The translations under genes were made by a program, and so were the position numbers. DNA of 6,109 nucleotides, taken from the NCBI GenBank assembly GCA_025453505.1, contig JALOQG010000180.1, positions 1 to 6,109 on the forward strand, given 5' to 3'. Numbering within the stretch: the first letter of the stretch is position 1; every line of letters begins with the position of its first letter. Under the pieces are notes generated by a model that saw nothing but the letters and a program-made list of their open reading frames with translations, searched no databases and was not told the origin of the DNA. The stretch comes from Myxococcota bacterium (GTDB lineage: Bacteria; Myxococcota_A; UBA9160; PR03). Positions 1 through 5,328 of this stretch are shown in pieces.

Positions 1-1
1 C

Positions 2-325
2 GGGCGCATCCACGTGGCCTACATCCCCGACGGTCGCATCGTGGGTCTCTCGAAGCTGCCGCGCATGGTCGGCATGTTCGCGCGACGCCTCCAGGTGCAG
101 GAGCGTTTGACGACGGACATCGCGGGTGCGCTCGAAACGGTGCTGCGTCCCAAGGGCGTTGCGGTCGTCGCCGAGTCGATCCATCTATGCATGATGATGC
201 GCGGGGTCGAGCAGCAGAGTGCCTTCGCCATCACCAGTTCGCTGCGCGGCGAGTTCGCGGACGATCCGAAGACACGCGCCGAGTTCATGGAGTTGATCCG
301 TCACCCGAAGCCCGTCTTCGCCTGA
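2..325 (+). CDS. folE: GTP cyclohydrolase I, C-terminal part (5' end outside window)
   Basis: Cytoplasmic GTP cyclohydrolase I converts GTP to 7,8-dihydroneopterin triphosphate, the first step of tetrahydrofolate synthesis. The open frame enters from the left edge and gives 107 residues before TGA at 323-325; the start codon is outside the window, so the GTG at 14 is an internal valine. Visible family motifs, in order, are the strand reading GRIHVAYIP, then VGLSKLPR, the RRLQVQERLT helix (the QE pair belongs to the GTP-binding pocket), the HLCMMMRGV motif whose cysteine is a zinc ligand in this family, and a C-terminal block with TR.EF..LI typical of the family end. The tail stops a few residues after that block, so the C-terminus looks complete. 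There is no sign of frameshift. The next gene on this strand starts 498 bp later behind its own promoter, so folE appears to be the last gene of its transcription unit. Confidence 0.96.
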   Translation, partial: GRIHVAYIPDGRIVGLSKLPRMVGMFARRLQVQERLTTDIAGALETVLRPKGVAVVAESIHLCMMMRGVEQQSAFAITSSLRGEFADDPKTRAEFMELIRHPKPVFA

Positions 326-376
326 GGCGAGTGCGCCTGACGCGGCGTGTACAAGGGTCGTCGGGCCGACCGCCCG
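325..376 (+). terminator. Weak hairpins after folE, possible transcription end
   Basis: Two short GC hairpins follow the folE stop codon: AGGCG (325-329) with CGCCT (334-338), 4-nt loop, and CGGGC (362-366) with GCCCG (372-376), 5-nt loop. Neither is followed by a run of T, so a classical Rho-independent terminator is not shown. Their position between the folE stop and the next promoter is the main reason to list them. Short GC stems of this size are common by chance in DNA this rich in GC. Confidence 0.2.
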
Positions 377-424
377 GTCGTGACGCAAGCCGTCCGAGAC
401 GTTCCGAATCGTAATCAAGCCTCT

Positions 425-447
425 GTTTTCAATGGGGAAAACCATTG
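425..447. promoter_or_regulatory. Two overlapping inverted repeats, possible operator
   Basis: GTTTTC (425-430) is mirrored by GAAAAC (437-442) with a 6-bp spacer, and CAATGG (430-435) is mirrored by CCATTG (442-447), also with a 6-bp spacer. Both repeats are perfect, use the same 6-6-6 layout and interlock. They lie in a locally AT-rich island 24 bp upstream of the -35 box of the sigma-factor promoter, a usual place for an activator or repressor site. No regulator family can be named from the sequence. The interlocked pair could be chance, but it falls in non-coding DNA at a sensible position. Confidence 0.35.
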
Positions 448-470
448 TGACGCGAGGCGTAAAAATCGCT

Positions 471-498
471 TTGACTTCGGACCGAATCGGGCTAGCAT
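471..498 (+). promoter_or_regulatory. σ70-type promoter of the sigma-factor gene
   Basis: TTGACT at 471-476 (five of six matches to TTGACA) is followed by a 16-bp spacer and TAGCAT at 493-498 (four of six to TATAAT). An A-rich stretch, TAAAAAT at 460-466, lies directly upstream like an UP element, in a neighbourhood otherwise very rich in GC. Transcription would begin near 505, leaving a leader of about 320 nt before the ATG at 824. No other pair of boxes of similar quality was seen between 326 and 823. Confidence 0.65.
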
Positions 499-504
499 GG
501 CCCC

Positions 505-823
505 ACGTCCCAGAAGGCCGGGGGATGGCGCTCGCCGACGTCTGCATCGCGAGCCCATAACCGCCGGTCGAGAAAGCGGAATTGGAATTGCTGCAGCGCG
601 TCGGGCCGAAGAGGGGTGGCTCGACGCAATCCAGTCGTTCCCGTCGAGCGATCCGGTCGGGGGCGGAACGGTCGCGAGCGGCCTGCACTTCGCGACTCGA
701 TCTGGCGCCGGGAAAGCCCCGTCTGGCCGGATCGGAAGGCGGGACCGCAAGAGGCTCGAGTCCGATTCCCGAGGGCTCCGCGCGCAGCGGGCCCGCGAGC
801 GGTGCGAGCGGAGGATTCTAGGA
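505..823 (+). other. Long structured 5' leader of the sigma-factor gene; no gene seen
   Basis: This stretch has no convincing gene on either strand. The sigma-factor reading frame stays open back to 347, but those codons lack the G/C-rich third positions of the real genes and the translation is low-complexity Arg/Gly-rich with no family match. Inverted repeats occur in series: 525-535 with 549-558 (ten pairs, one bulged C), 561-564 with 576-579, 619-626 with 642-649 (eight perfect pairs, extendable to 614-617/651-654 past one mismatch), 671-677 with 690-696 (seven perfect pairs), 729-736 with 761-769 (eight pairs, one bulge), and 776-781 with 808-813. The last pairs CTCCGC with GCGGAG and so covers the Shine-Dalgarno sequence. 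No known riboswitch, tRNA, tmRNA, RNase P or SRP RNA core could be recognised. GC-rich DNA forms hairpins readily, so regulatory function is inference. Confidence 0.45.
810..814 (+). promoter_or_regulatory. Ribosome binding site deciding the sigma-factor start
   Basis: GGAGG at 810-814 is a consensus Shine-Dalgarno sequence 9 nt before the ATG at 824. It fixes this ATG as the start and argues against the longer in-frame extension. The site overlaps GCGGAG (808-813), which is complementary to CTCCGC at 776-781 and could be hidden in a hairpin. Confidence 0.8.
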
Positions 824-2389
824 ATGGCTGGAGAGCGTGTGATTCGCAGGGGGCTGGGCGGCGCCATCAAGCAGCGCGGCGATTCGTCGCGCCGCGAGCT
901 CGGCGCCGGGACCGATTTCCAGTCGATGGGAACGGTCGATCAGCTCGTCGCGCATGCGGCTCGGCTGGCGACTCTTCGCACCGCCGACGATTCCCGCGAC
1001 CGCGAGCGCAGCGCGCTCGTGTCGTACTTCCGCGACATCGCCGCGATCCCGACGCTGACCAAGGAGCACGAAGTCCTGCTCGCCAAGGAGATCGAGGCGA
1101 GCACGCGCGCCTTCCGCGAAGGGATGCGCAGCATTCCGCTCACCGCCCGCGAAGTGATCGCGATCTGGCGCGAACTCAAGTCCGAAGAGCGCGTGACGGG
1201 CAAGATGTCGGAGTCGTTCGGCTCCGGGTCGCCCGACGGCGAGGATCTGACGGCCCGCGTCGACGACGCTCTGTCGAAGGTCGAGACGCTGCTCCGCCAG
1301 CGCGACGATCTCGCGTCAGGCGCGAAGCGAATGAACGCGAAGGATCGCGCCAAGACGCTCGAGCGCCTCGACAAGAAGCTCAGTCAGCGCCTCGATGAGG
1401 CCGATCTCGCGATGCAGATCCTCGGCCGCATCCGCAACCGCCTGCTCGAGGTGCGCCGCGAGTCCCAGCGCACGCAGCGCGACGTGCGCAACGCCGAAGC
1501 CCGCCGCAACAAGCAGAGCACGAGTGCCCGCTCGACCGAGCCGACCGCCGCCCAGGAGCGCGCGAGCGCGCTCGAAGCGCGCATCGGACTCGAACTCGAC
1601 GTCTTCCTGCGCCGCATGTCGCAAATCGAGGACTCGTGGGACCGGCTGATGGAGGTCAAGAACACCTTCGTGCAGCACAACCTGAAGCTCGTGGTGGCGA
1701 TCGCCAAGGACTTCCGGAACATGGGGATCACCTTCCAGGATCTGATCCAGGAGGGGAACCTCGGCCTGATCCGCGCCGTCGAGAAGTTCGACTATCACCG
1801 CGGCCACAAGTTCTCGACCTACGCGGTGTGGTGGATCCGGCAGGCGTTCATCCGCGCGATCCAGAACCACTCGCGCACGATCCGCATCCCGAGCCACGTG
1901 CACGACACGCTGCTCAAGTACCACCGCGCCTACTCGGAGCTCGAGACGCGGCTCGGCCGCGAGCCGACGCCGCACGACCTCGCCAAGGCGCTGAAGATGC
2001 CGGCCGAGCAGGTCGAGCAGCTCCAGCGCATGACGCGCGAGCCGGTGAGCCTCGAAGCCGAGGTGCGCGGGACCGACACCAAGCAGGTGAAGGACTACGT
2101 GAAGGATCCCGACGCGGTGTCGCCGCTCGAGGGCCTCGACCACACCCGCCTCGAGCGCGAGACGGAAGAGGGCATTGCGCTGCTGTCGTCGCGCGAGCAG
2201 AACATCCTGCGCTGGCGCTTCGGTATGAGCGGGGAGAAGGAGCACACGCTCGAAGAGATCGGCGCGAAGCTGGGTCTCTCGCGCGAGCGCGTGCGTCAGC
2301 TCGAAGCGCGTGCACTGGCGAAGCTGCGCGCCTCCGATCACGGCGATCGTCTCCGCGCGTTCGTCCTGGCGAACGGCCAGCGCTTCTAG
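824..2389 (+). CDS. RpoD-type σ70-family RNA polymerase sigma factor, 521 aa
   Basis: The product directs RNA polymerase core to promoters. Seen in the protein: a basic N-terminus of about 58 residues without an acidic region 1.1; region 1.2 near 59-91 (DRERSALVSYFRDIA); a charged, probably helical insert of roughly 180 residues; region 2 at about 283-356, with NLKLVVAIA, DLIQEGN.GL..AV.KFD and the melting motif YAVWWIRQ (W336, W337); region 3 (357-440) beginning IRIPSHVHD and containing GREPTP; and region 4 (452-503), whose helix-turn-helix reads TLEEIGAKLGLSRERVRQLEARAL. Residues aligning with E. coli -35 contacts (R487, E488, R489, R491, Q492) are conserved. Q340 aligns with E. coli Q437, but I343 replaces T440. 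Its own promoter and long leader suggest separate control. It could be the primary sigma factor or, as the missing region 1.1 and divergent region 2.4 suggest, a group 2 alternative; the window cannot decide. The ATG at 824 is chosen for its GGAGG site; M35 (position 926) has none. Confidence 0.93.
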   Translation: MAGERVIRRGLGGAIKQRGDSSRRELGAGTDFQSMGTVDQLVAHAARLATLRTADDSRDRERSALVSYFRDIAAIPTLTKEHEVLLAKEIEASTRAFREGMRSIPLTAREVIAIWRELKSEERVTGKMSESFGSGSPDGEDLTARVDDALSKVETLLRQRDDLASGAKRMNAKDRAKTLERLDKKLSQRLDEADLAMQILGRIRNRLLEVRRESQRTQRDVRNAEARRNKQSTSARSTEPTAAQERASALEARIGLELDVFLRRMSQIEDSWDRLMEVKNTFVQHNLKLVVAIAKDFRNMGITFQDLIQEGNLGLIRAVEKFDYHRGHKFSTYAVWWIRQAFIRAIQNHSRTIRIPSHVHDTLLKYHRAYSELETRLGREPTPHDLAKALKMPAEQVEQLQRMTREPVSLEAEVRGTDTKQVKDYVKDPDAVSPLEGLDHTRLERETEEGIALLSSREQNILRWRFGMSGEKEHTLEEIGAKLGLSRERVRQLEARALAKLRASDHGDRLRAFVLANGQRF

Positions 2390-2398
2390 GTTCGGCGA

Positions 2399-2429
2399 GC
2401 GAAGCGGCGGCGGCAGGCCGCCGCTTCGC
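2399..2429. terminator. Shared hairpin between convergent genes, likely bidirectional terminator
   Basis: A perfect 13-bp inverted repeat (2399-2411 with 2417-2429) encloses a 5-nt loop. It begins 9 bp after the sigma-factor stop codon and ends 2 bp before the stop codon of the convergent ppiD, so it fills nearly the whole 42-bp gap and can fold in transcripts from either side. There is no T run on either flank, so it departs from the classical intrinsic terminator. It may instead terminate without a U-tract or protect both 3' ends. Confidence 0.7.
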
Positions 2430-2431
2430 GG

Positions 2432-3961
2432 CTAACCCTGCGCGGGTTCCTGCAGCGTCGAGAGGTCGACCAGCAAGCGACCTTCCTTCGCGAGACGCGC
2501 GCGCGCCTCGCGAAGCCATTCGCCGCGCAGTTCACCCTTGCGAGCTTCGAGCAGCTTCGCGCGCTCGGCTGCGACTTCGCGGGCGATCTCTTCGCCGCTC
2601 GGTCCCCGCCGTTCGAGCACCTGGATCATCACGAGCTTCTCGCCGACGTCGAAGACGCGATCGAGGCTCGGCTCCTCGGTGCTCGCTGCGAAAGCGGCGG
2701 TCACGACGTCCGGTGCCGCGCCGAGGGCCGGCACATAGCCGTCCCGGCGCCGTCGCAACCATTCCGTCGTCTTCATCTCGACGCCCGCCTCACGCGCCGC
2801 GTCTTCGAGCGACTCGCCGCCGCGTACGGCTGCCACCAGGCGATCGCTGGTCTCGCGGGCGAGCGCGCGGGCGCGATCGGCGTTGGCCAGATCTTCGGCC
2901 ACTTGGCGCGCCACCTCGTCGAAGGTCTGGTCCTTGGCGGCCTCGTGGGCCTCGGTTCGGATCACGTGAAAGCCGAAGTCGCTGCGCACCACCTCGCTGG
3001 TCTTGCCCGGCTCGAGCGCGAACGCCGCGTCCTCGAACGCCGCGACCATCTGGCCGCGCGGGAAGAAGCCGAGGTCGCCGCCCTGATCCTTCGAGCCGGG
3101 ATCCTCGCTGACCTCCTTCGCGACGACGGCGAAGTCCTCGCCGCCCTGGATGCGCGCGAGCGCCGCGTCGATCCGGGCGCGAGCGGTCTGCACCTCCTCC
3201 TCGGACGCGTCCTTGCCGACTTGGACGAGCACGTGCCGAGCGTGCACCCGCTCGGGAACATGGAAGCGCGCCGCCTGCTCGTCGTAGCTGCGCCGCACGC
3301 GCTCGTTCTCTTCCTTCAGGACCTTCTCGATCGCCGCCTCGTCCGCCTGAACGCCGACCGGCGGGCGGGTCTGGTCCAGGGCGACGAACCCGAACCGGAC
3401 CTCTTCGAGTCGCGTGCGGATCGAATCGCGCGCCTCTACCTCCGAGACGGCGGCTCCGCTGTCGATCAGCTCGAGCAGCTTCGAGAACAGGATGTCGTCG
3501 CGCACCTCCTGGACGAAGCGGCTCTCGGAGCCGAAGCGGCGCATGGCGAAGTCGCGAACGGCCTCGCCATCGTAGCCACCGTCGGGGCCCTGAAAGGCGC
3601 GCTGCACGAGCGCCTTCACCTCTTCGTCGCTCGCCCGCAGGCCTACCCGCTCGGCCTCGCTCGCGAGAACCGCGCGCTGGATGAGCTGGTCCGCCGAAAG
3701 CTGGTCGAGGTACTGGCCCGCCGCCTGCGAGTCGAAGGCCGCACCGAGGCTCTCGCGCAGGCGCTGTTCCTGGTCCTCGCGCACGCGCTGGAGGTCGCCG
3801 AGGAAGTAGCGTCGATCGCCTACCTGTACGATCGCGCTCTGTTCGGGCCCGCTCGAGCTGCCGGGTCCGCCGATGCCCAGATAGAAGACGAACACGCCTC
3901 CGATGAGGAGCACGATCGCGCCGATGAAGTAGCGATGCGTCCGGCGCAGCATTTCGAGCAT
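2432..3961 (-). CDS. ppiD: PpiD-type membrane-anchored parvulin peptidyl-prolyl isomerase, 509 aa
   Basis: This is a periplasmic folding factor tethered to the inner membrane. In characterised bacteria PpiD sits near the Sec translocon and meets newly exported proteins. Seen here: a short basic cytoplasmic start, one hydrophobic membrane segment at about 11-30 (YFIGAIVLLIGGVFVFYLGI) with a Gly/Ser linker, a SurA/PpiD-like N-terminal chaperone domain at about 42-235 (IVQVGDRRYFLGDLQR, LIQRAVLASEAERVGL, DEEVK), and a single parvulin domain at about 238-337. The parvulin domain carries ARHVLV (H243), GGDLGFF (294-300), MVAAFEDAAFAL and DFGFHVIR (H332), so the usual fold motifs are present. A charged helical C-terminal part follows. 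At 509 residues it is shorter than the 623-residue E. coli PpiD. The start is the first ATG, with a G-rich GGGGGA about 5 nt upstream; M4 is an alternative. It is divergent from mreB and convergent with the sigma-factor gene. A single-domain anchored SurA-like protein is the alternative name. Confidence 0.9.
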   Translation of the reverse strand: MLEMLRRTHRYFIGAIVLLIGGVFVFYLGIGGPGSSSGPEQSAIVQVGDRRYFLGDLQRVREDQEQRLRESLGAAFDSQAAGQYLDQLSADQLIQRAVLASEAERVGLRASDEEVKALVQRAFQGPDGGYDGEAVRDFAMRRFGSESRFVQEVRDDILFSKLLELIDSGAAVSEVEARDSIRTRLEEVRFGFVALDQTRPPVGVQADEAAIEKVLKEENERVRRSYDEQAARFHVPERVHARHVLVQVGKDASEEEVQTARARIDAALARIQGGEDFAVVAKEVSEDPGSKDQGGDLGFFPRGQMVAAFEDAAFALEPGKTSEVVRSDFGFHVIRTEAHEAAKDQTFDEVARQVAEDLANADRARALARETSDRLVAAVRGGESLEDAAREAGVEMKTTEWLRRRRDGYVPALGAAPDVVTAAFAASTEEPSLDRVFDVGEKLVMIQVLERRGPSGEEIAREVAAERAKLLEARKGELRGEWLREARARLAKEGRLLVDLSTLQEPAQG

Positions 3962-4035
3962 CTCGTTCCCCCGTTCCCTGTCGATCCCGTCGAGCTCGCA
4001 GATCGGGCGGTTCGGGCCCCGAGGCGAGCCGGCGG

Positions 4036-4064
4036 AAGCTACGGGTGTGGTTCGCGACCGGCAA
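4036..4064 (-). promoter_or_regulatory. Weak candidate promoter for ppiD
   Basis: On the minus strand TTGCCG (plus positions 4064-4059) is followed after 17 bp by TAGCTT (4041-4036). The match is modest, four of six in the -35 and three of six in the -10, but the spacing is ideal and it lies about 75 bp before the ppiD start. It does not overlap the mreB promoter, whose -35 begins at 4113. No better pair was seen in the divergent region on this strand. Confidence 0.3.
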
Positions 4065-4112
4065 GGACGCCTCGCTTGCGCTCTACTCCGATCGATCTGG
4101 ATGGGACAGCGG

Positions 4113-4142
4113 TTGATCGGCCGGGGGCGCGACTGTTACGAT
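4113..4142 (+). promoter_or_regulatory. σ70-type promoter of the mreB operon
   Basis: TTGATC (4113-4118; four of six) and TACGAT (4137-4142; four of six, with the key T, A and final T) are separated by 18 bp. The start of transcription would fall near 4149, giving a leader of about 95 nt before the mreB start. The boxes stand out in a very GC-rich neighbourhood. Confidence 0.55.
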
Positions 4143-4196
4143 CGGCCCGTGCCCCCCAATGCAGCCGTGGATCTCGCGAAAGCCAGCACTTAGGCA

Positions 4197-4227
4197 CGCG
4201 ACGCGCGGATTCCTGAACCGCGTCGCG
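4197..4227 (+). promoter_or_regulatory. Hairpin directly before the mreB ribosome binding site
   Basis: CGCGACGCG (4197-4205) pairs perfectly with CGCGTCGCG (4219-4227) around a 13-nt loop. The stem ends one nucleotide before the mreB Shine-Dalgarno sequence. There is no T run after it, so a role near translation initiation or in mRNA stability is more likely than termination. Function is inference. Confidence 0.4.
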
Positions 4228-4228
4228 C

Positions 4229-4234
4229 AAGGAG
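4229..4234 (+). promoter_or_regulatory. Ribosome binding site deciding the TTG start of mreB
   Basis: AAGGAG at 4229-4234 is a near-consensus Shine-Dalgarno sequence 10 nt before the TTG at 4245. It supports the rare TTG start, which also gives the N-terminus normal for MreB. Confidence 0.8.
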
Positions 4235-4244
4235 CGATCCGACC

Positions 4245-5279
4245 TTGCTCAACCGCATCCTCGGTTGGTTCTCGAACGACCTCGCCATCGATCTGGGCAC
4301 CGCGAACACTCTCGTGTACGCGAAGGGGAAGGGCATCGTCGTCTCCGAGCCGAGCGTCGTGGCCGTCACCAAGGACGGTCGCGGGCCGGGCAAGGTGCGC
4401 GCCGTAGGCCGCGAGGCGAAGGAGATGCTCGGCCGCACGCCGGGCAACATCGTCGCGATCCGCCCGATGAAAGAGGGCGTGATCGCCGACTTCGAGATCG
4501 CCGAGGCGATGCTCGCGTACTTCATCCAGCGCGTGCACAACCGGCAGAAGATGGTGCGTCCCCGCATCGTCGTGGCGGTTCCGTCGGGCATCACCGAGGT
4601 CGAGAAGCGCGCCGTACGCGAGTCAGCGATGTCGGCGGGCGCTCGCGAGGTCTACTTGATCGAGGAGCCGATGGCGGCGGCGATCGGTGCGGGGCTCCCG
4701 GTGACGGAGCCCTCGGGCAACATGATCGTGGACATCGGCGGCGGCACGACCGAAGTCGCCGTGCTCTCGCTCTCGGGCATCGTCTACGCCAACTCGACAC
4801 GCGTCGGTGGCGACAAGATGGACGAGGCGATCATCAACTACGTCAAGCGCAAGTACAACTTGCTGATCGGTGAGCGCACGGCCGAACTGGTGAAGATCAA
4901 CATCGGCACCGCCTATCCGACCGACGAGATCCGCTCGCTCGAAGTCAAGGGCCGCGATCTCGTCGCTGGTGTGCCGAAGACGCTCGAACTCAAGACCGAC
5001 GAGATCTGCGAGGCGCTCGCCGAGCCGGTCAACACGGTCGTCGAGAGCGTGAAGATCGCGCTCGAGTCCACGCCGCCGGAGCTTTCGGCCGACATCGTCG
5101 ACAAGGGCATCGTCATGACGGGCGGTGGCGCGATGCTCGCGAACCTCGACCTGCTCCTGCGCGAAGCGACCGGTCTGCCGGTCATGCTGGCCGAGGATCC
5201 GCTGACGGCGGTCGTCCTCGGAACGGGGCGTTGCCTCGACGAGCTCGAGCTGCTCCGCGAGGTGGCCGTCCGCTCCTGA
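4245..5279 (+). CDS. mreB: Rod shape-determining protein MreB, 344 aa
   Basis: MreB is the bacterial actin homologue. It binds ATP, forms filaments under the inner membrane and guides the elongation machinery that inserts side-wall peptidoglycan. The full actin-fold signature set is visible: phosphate-1 loop DLGTANTLVY (16-25), the EPSVVAV strand, RPMKEGVIADF, VVAVPSGITEVEKRAV (109-124), IEEPMAAAIGAGLPV (139-153), phosphate-2 loop DIGGGTTEVAV (163-173), STRVGGDKMDEAI, and the adenosine motif MTGGGAML (291-298) with EDPLTAVVLGTG near the end. The hydrophobic N-terminal helix (MLNRILGWFSNDL) fits direct membrane binding. Length is typical. The TTG start is chosen because the protein then begins exactly where other MreB proteins do and a good ribosome binding site sits 10 nt upstream; no ATG or GTG offers both. 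It is the first gene of an operon with mreC 49 bp downstream and is divergent from ppiD. No key residue is missing. Confidence 0.98.
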   Translation: MLNRILGWFSNDLAIDLGTANTLVYAKGKGIVVSEPSVVAVTKDGRGPGKVRAVGREAKEMLGRTPGNIVAIRPMKEGVIADFEIAEAMLAYFIQRVHNRQKMVRPRIVVAVPSGITEVEKRAVRESAMSAGAREVYLIEEPMAAAIGAGLPVTEPSGNMIVDIGGGTTEVAVLSLSGIVYANSTRVGGDKMDEAIINYVKRKYNLLIGERTAELVKINIGTAYPTDEIRSLEVKGRDLVAGVPKTLELKTDEICEALAEPVNTVVESVKIALESTPPELSADIVDKGIVMTGGGAMLANLDLLLREATGLPVMLAEDPLTAVVLGTGRCLDELELLREVAVRS

Positions 5280-5291
5280 ACCGCGAGCGGA

Positions 5292-5306
5292 GCCGCCCGG
5301 GGCGGC
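5292..5306 (+). repeat. GC hairpin between mreB and mreC
   Basis: GCCGCC (5292-5297) pairs with GGCGGC (5301-5306) around a 3-nt loop in the 49-bp gap between the two genes. With no T tract it is unlikely to stop transcription fully. It could shield the mreB 3' end or cause partial read-through, which would fit MreB being needed in larger amount than MreC. That role is inference. Confidence 0.35.
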
Positions 5307-5328
5307 GGCCGAATCGTCCGGAGTCCCG

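Noticed and set aside
452..469. GCGA/TCGC inverted pair just upstream of the -35 box
   Set aside because: Only four base pairs around a 10-nt spacer, expected by chance.
578..590. Small tandem repeat GGAATTGGAATTG
   Set aside because: Only two 6-bp units; too short to call a repeat element.
521..600. Resemblance to a fluoride riboswitch (GGGGGATGG and CATAACCGCC)
   Set aside because: The distance between the two blocks is far too long and the essential CUGAUG-type block does not follow; the downstream gene is not a fluoride exporter.
705..765. Resemblance to a c-di-GMP-I riboswitch (GGGAAAGCC and GGGACCGCAAGAGGCT)
   Set aside because: The conserved core is interrupted by an extra C and the flanking stems do not match the family layout. 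An Infernal search would settle it.
347..823. In-frame N-terminal extension of the sigma factor, which would make it 680 residues
   Set aside because: The extension has poor third-position GC, no region 1.1 similarity, would place the promoter at 471-498 inside the gene, and ignores the perfect ribosome binding site at 810-814.
1316..2341. Long minus-strand open frame of 341 codons opposite the sigma-factor gene
   Set aside because: GC-rich DNA often leaves the antisense frame open. The sense frame encodes conserved σ70 regions across the whole span.
4149..4193. 14-codon GTG-started ORF lying exactly at the predicted mreB transcription start, possible leaderless leader peptide
   Set aside because: It has no ribosome binding site, no regulatory codon pattern, and depends on a start point that is only estimated.
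2903..4216. Long plus-strand open frame of 437 codons opposite ppiD
   Set aside because: It is a frame shadow of the ppiD coding strand. The ppiD frame carries clear parvulin motifs and the opposite translation has no recognisable family features.
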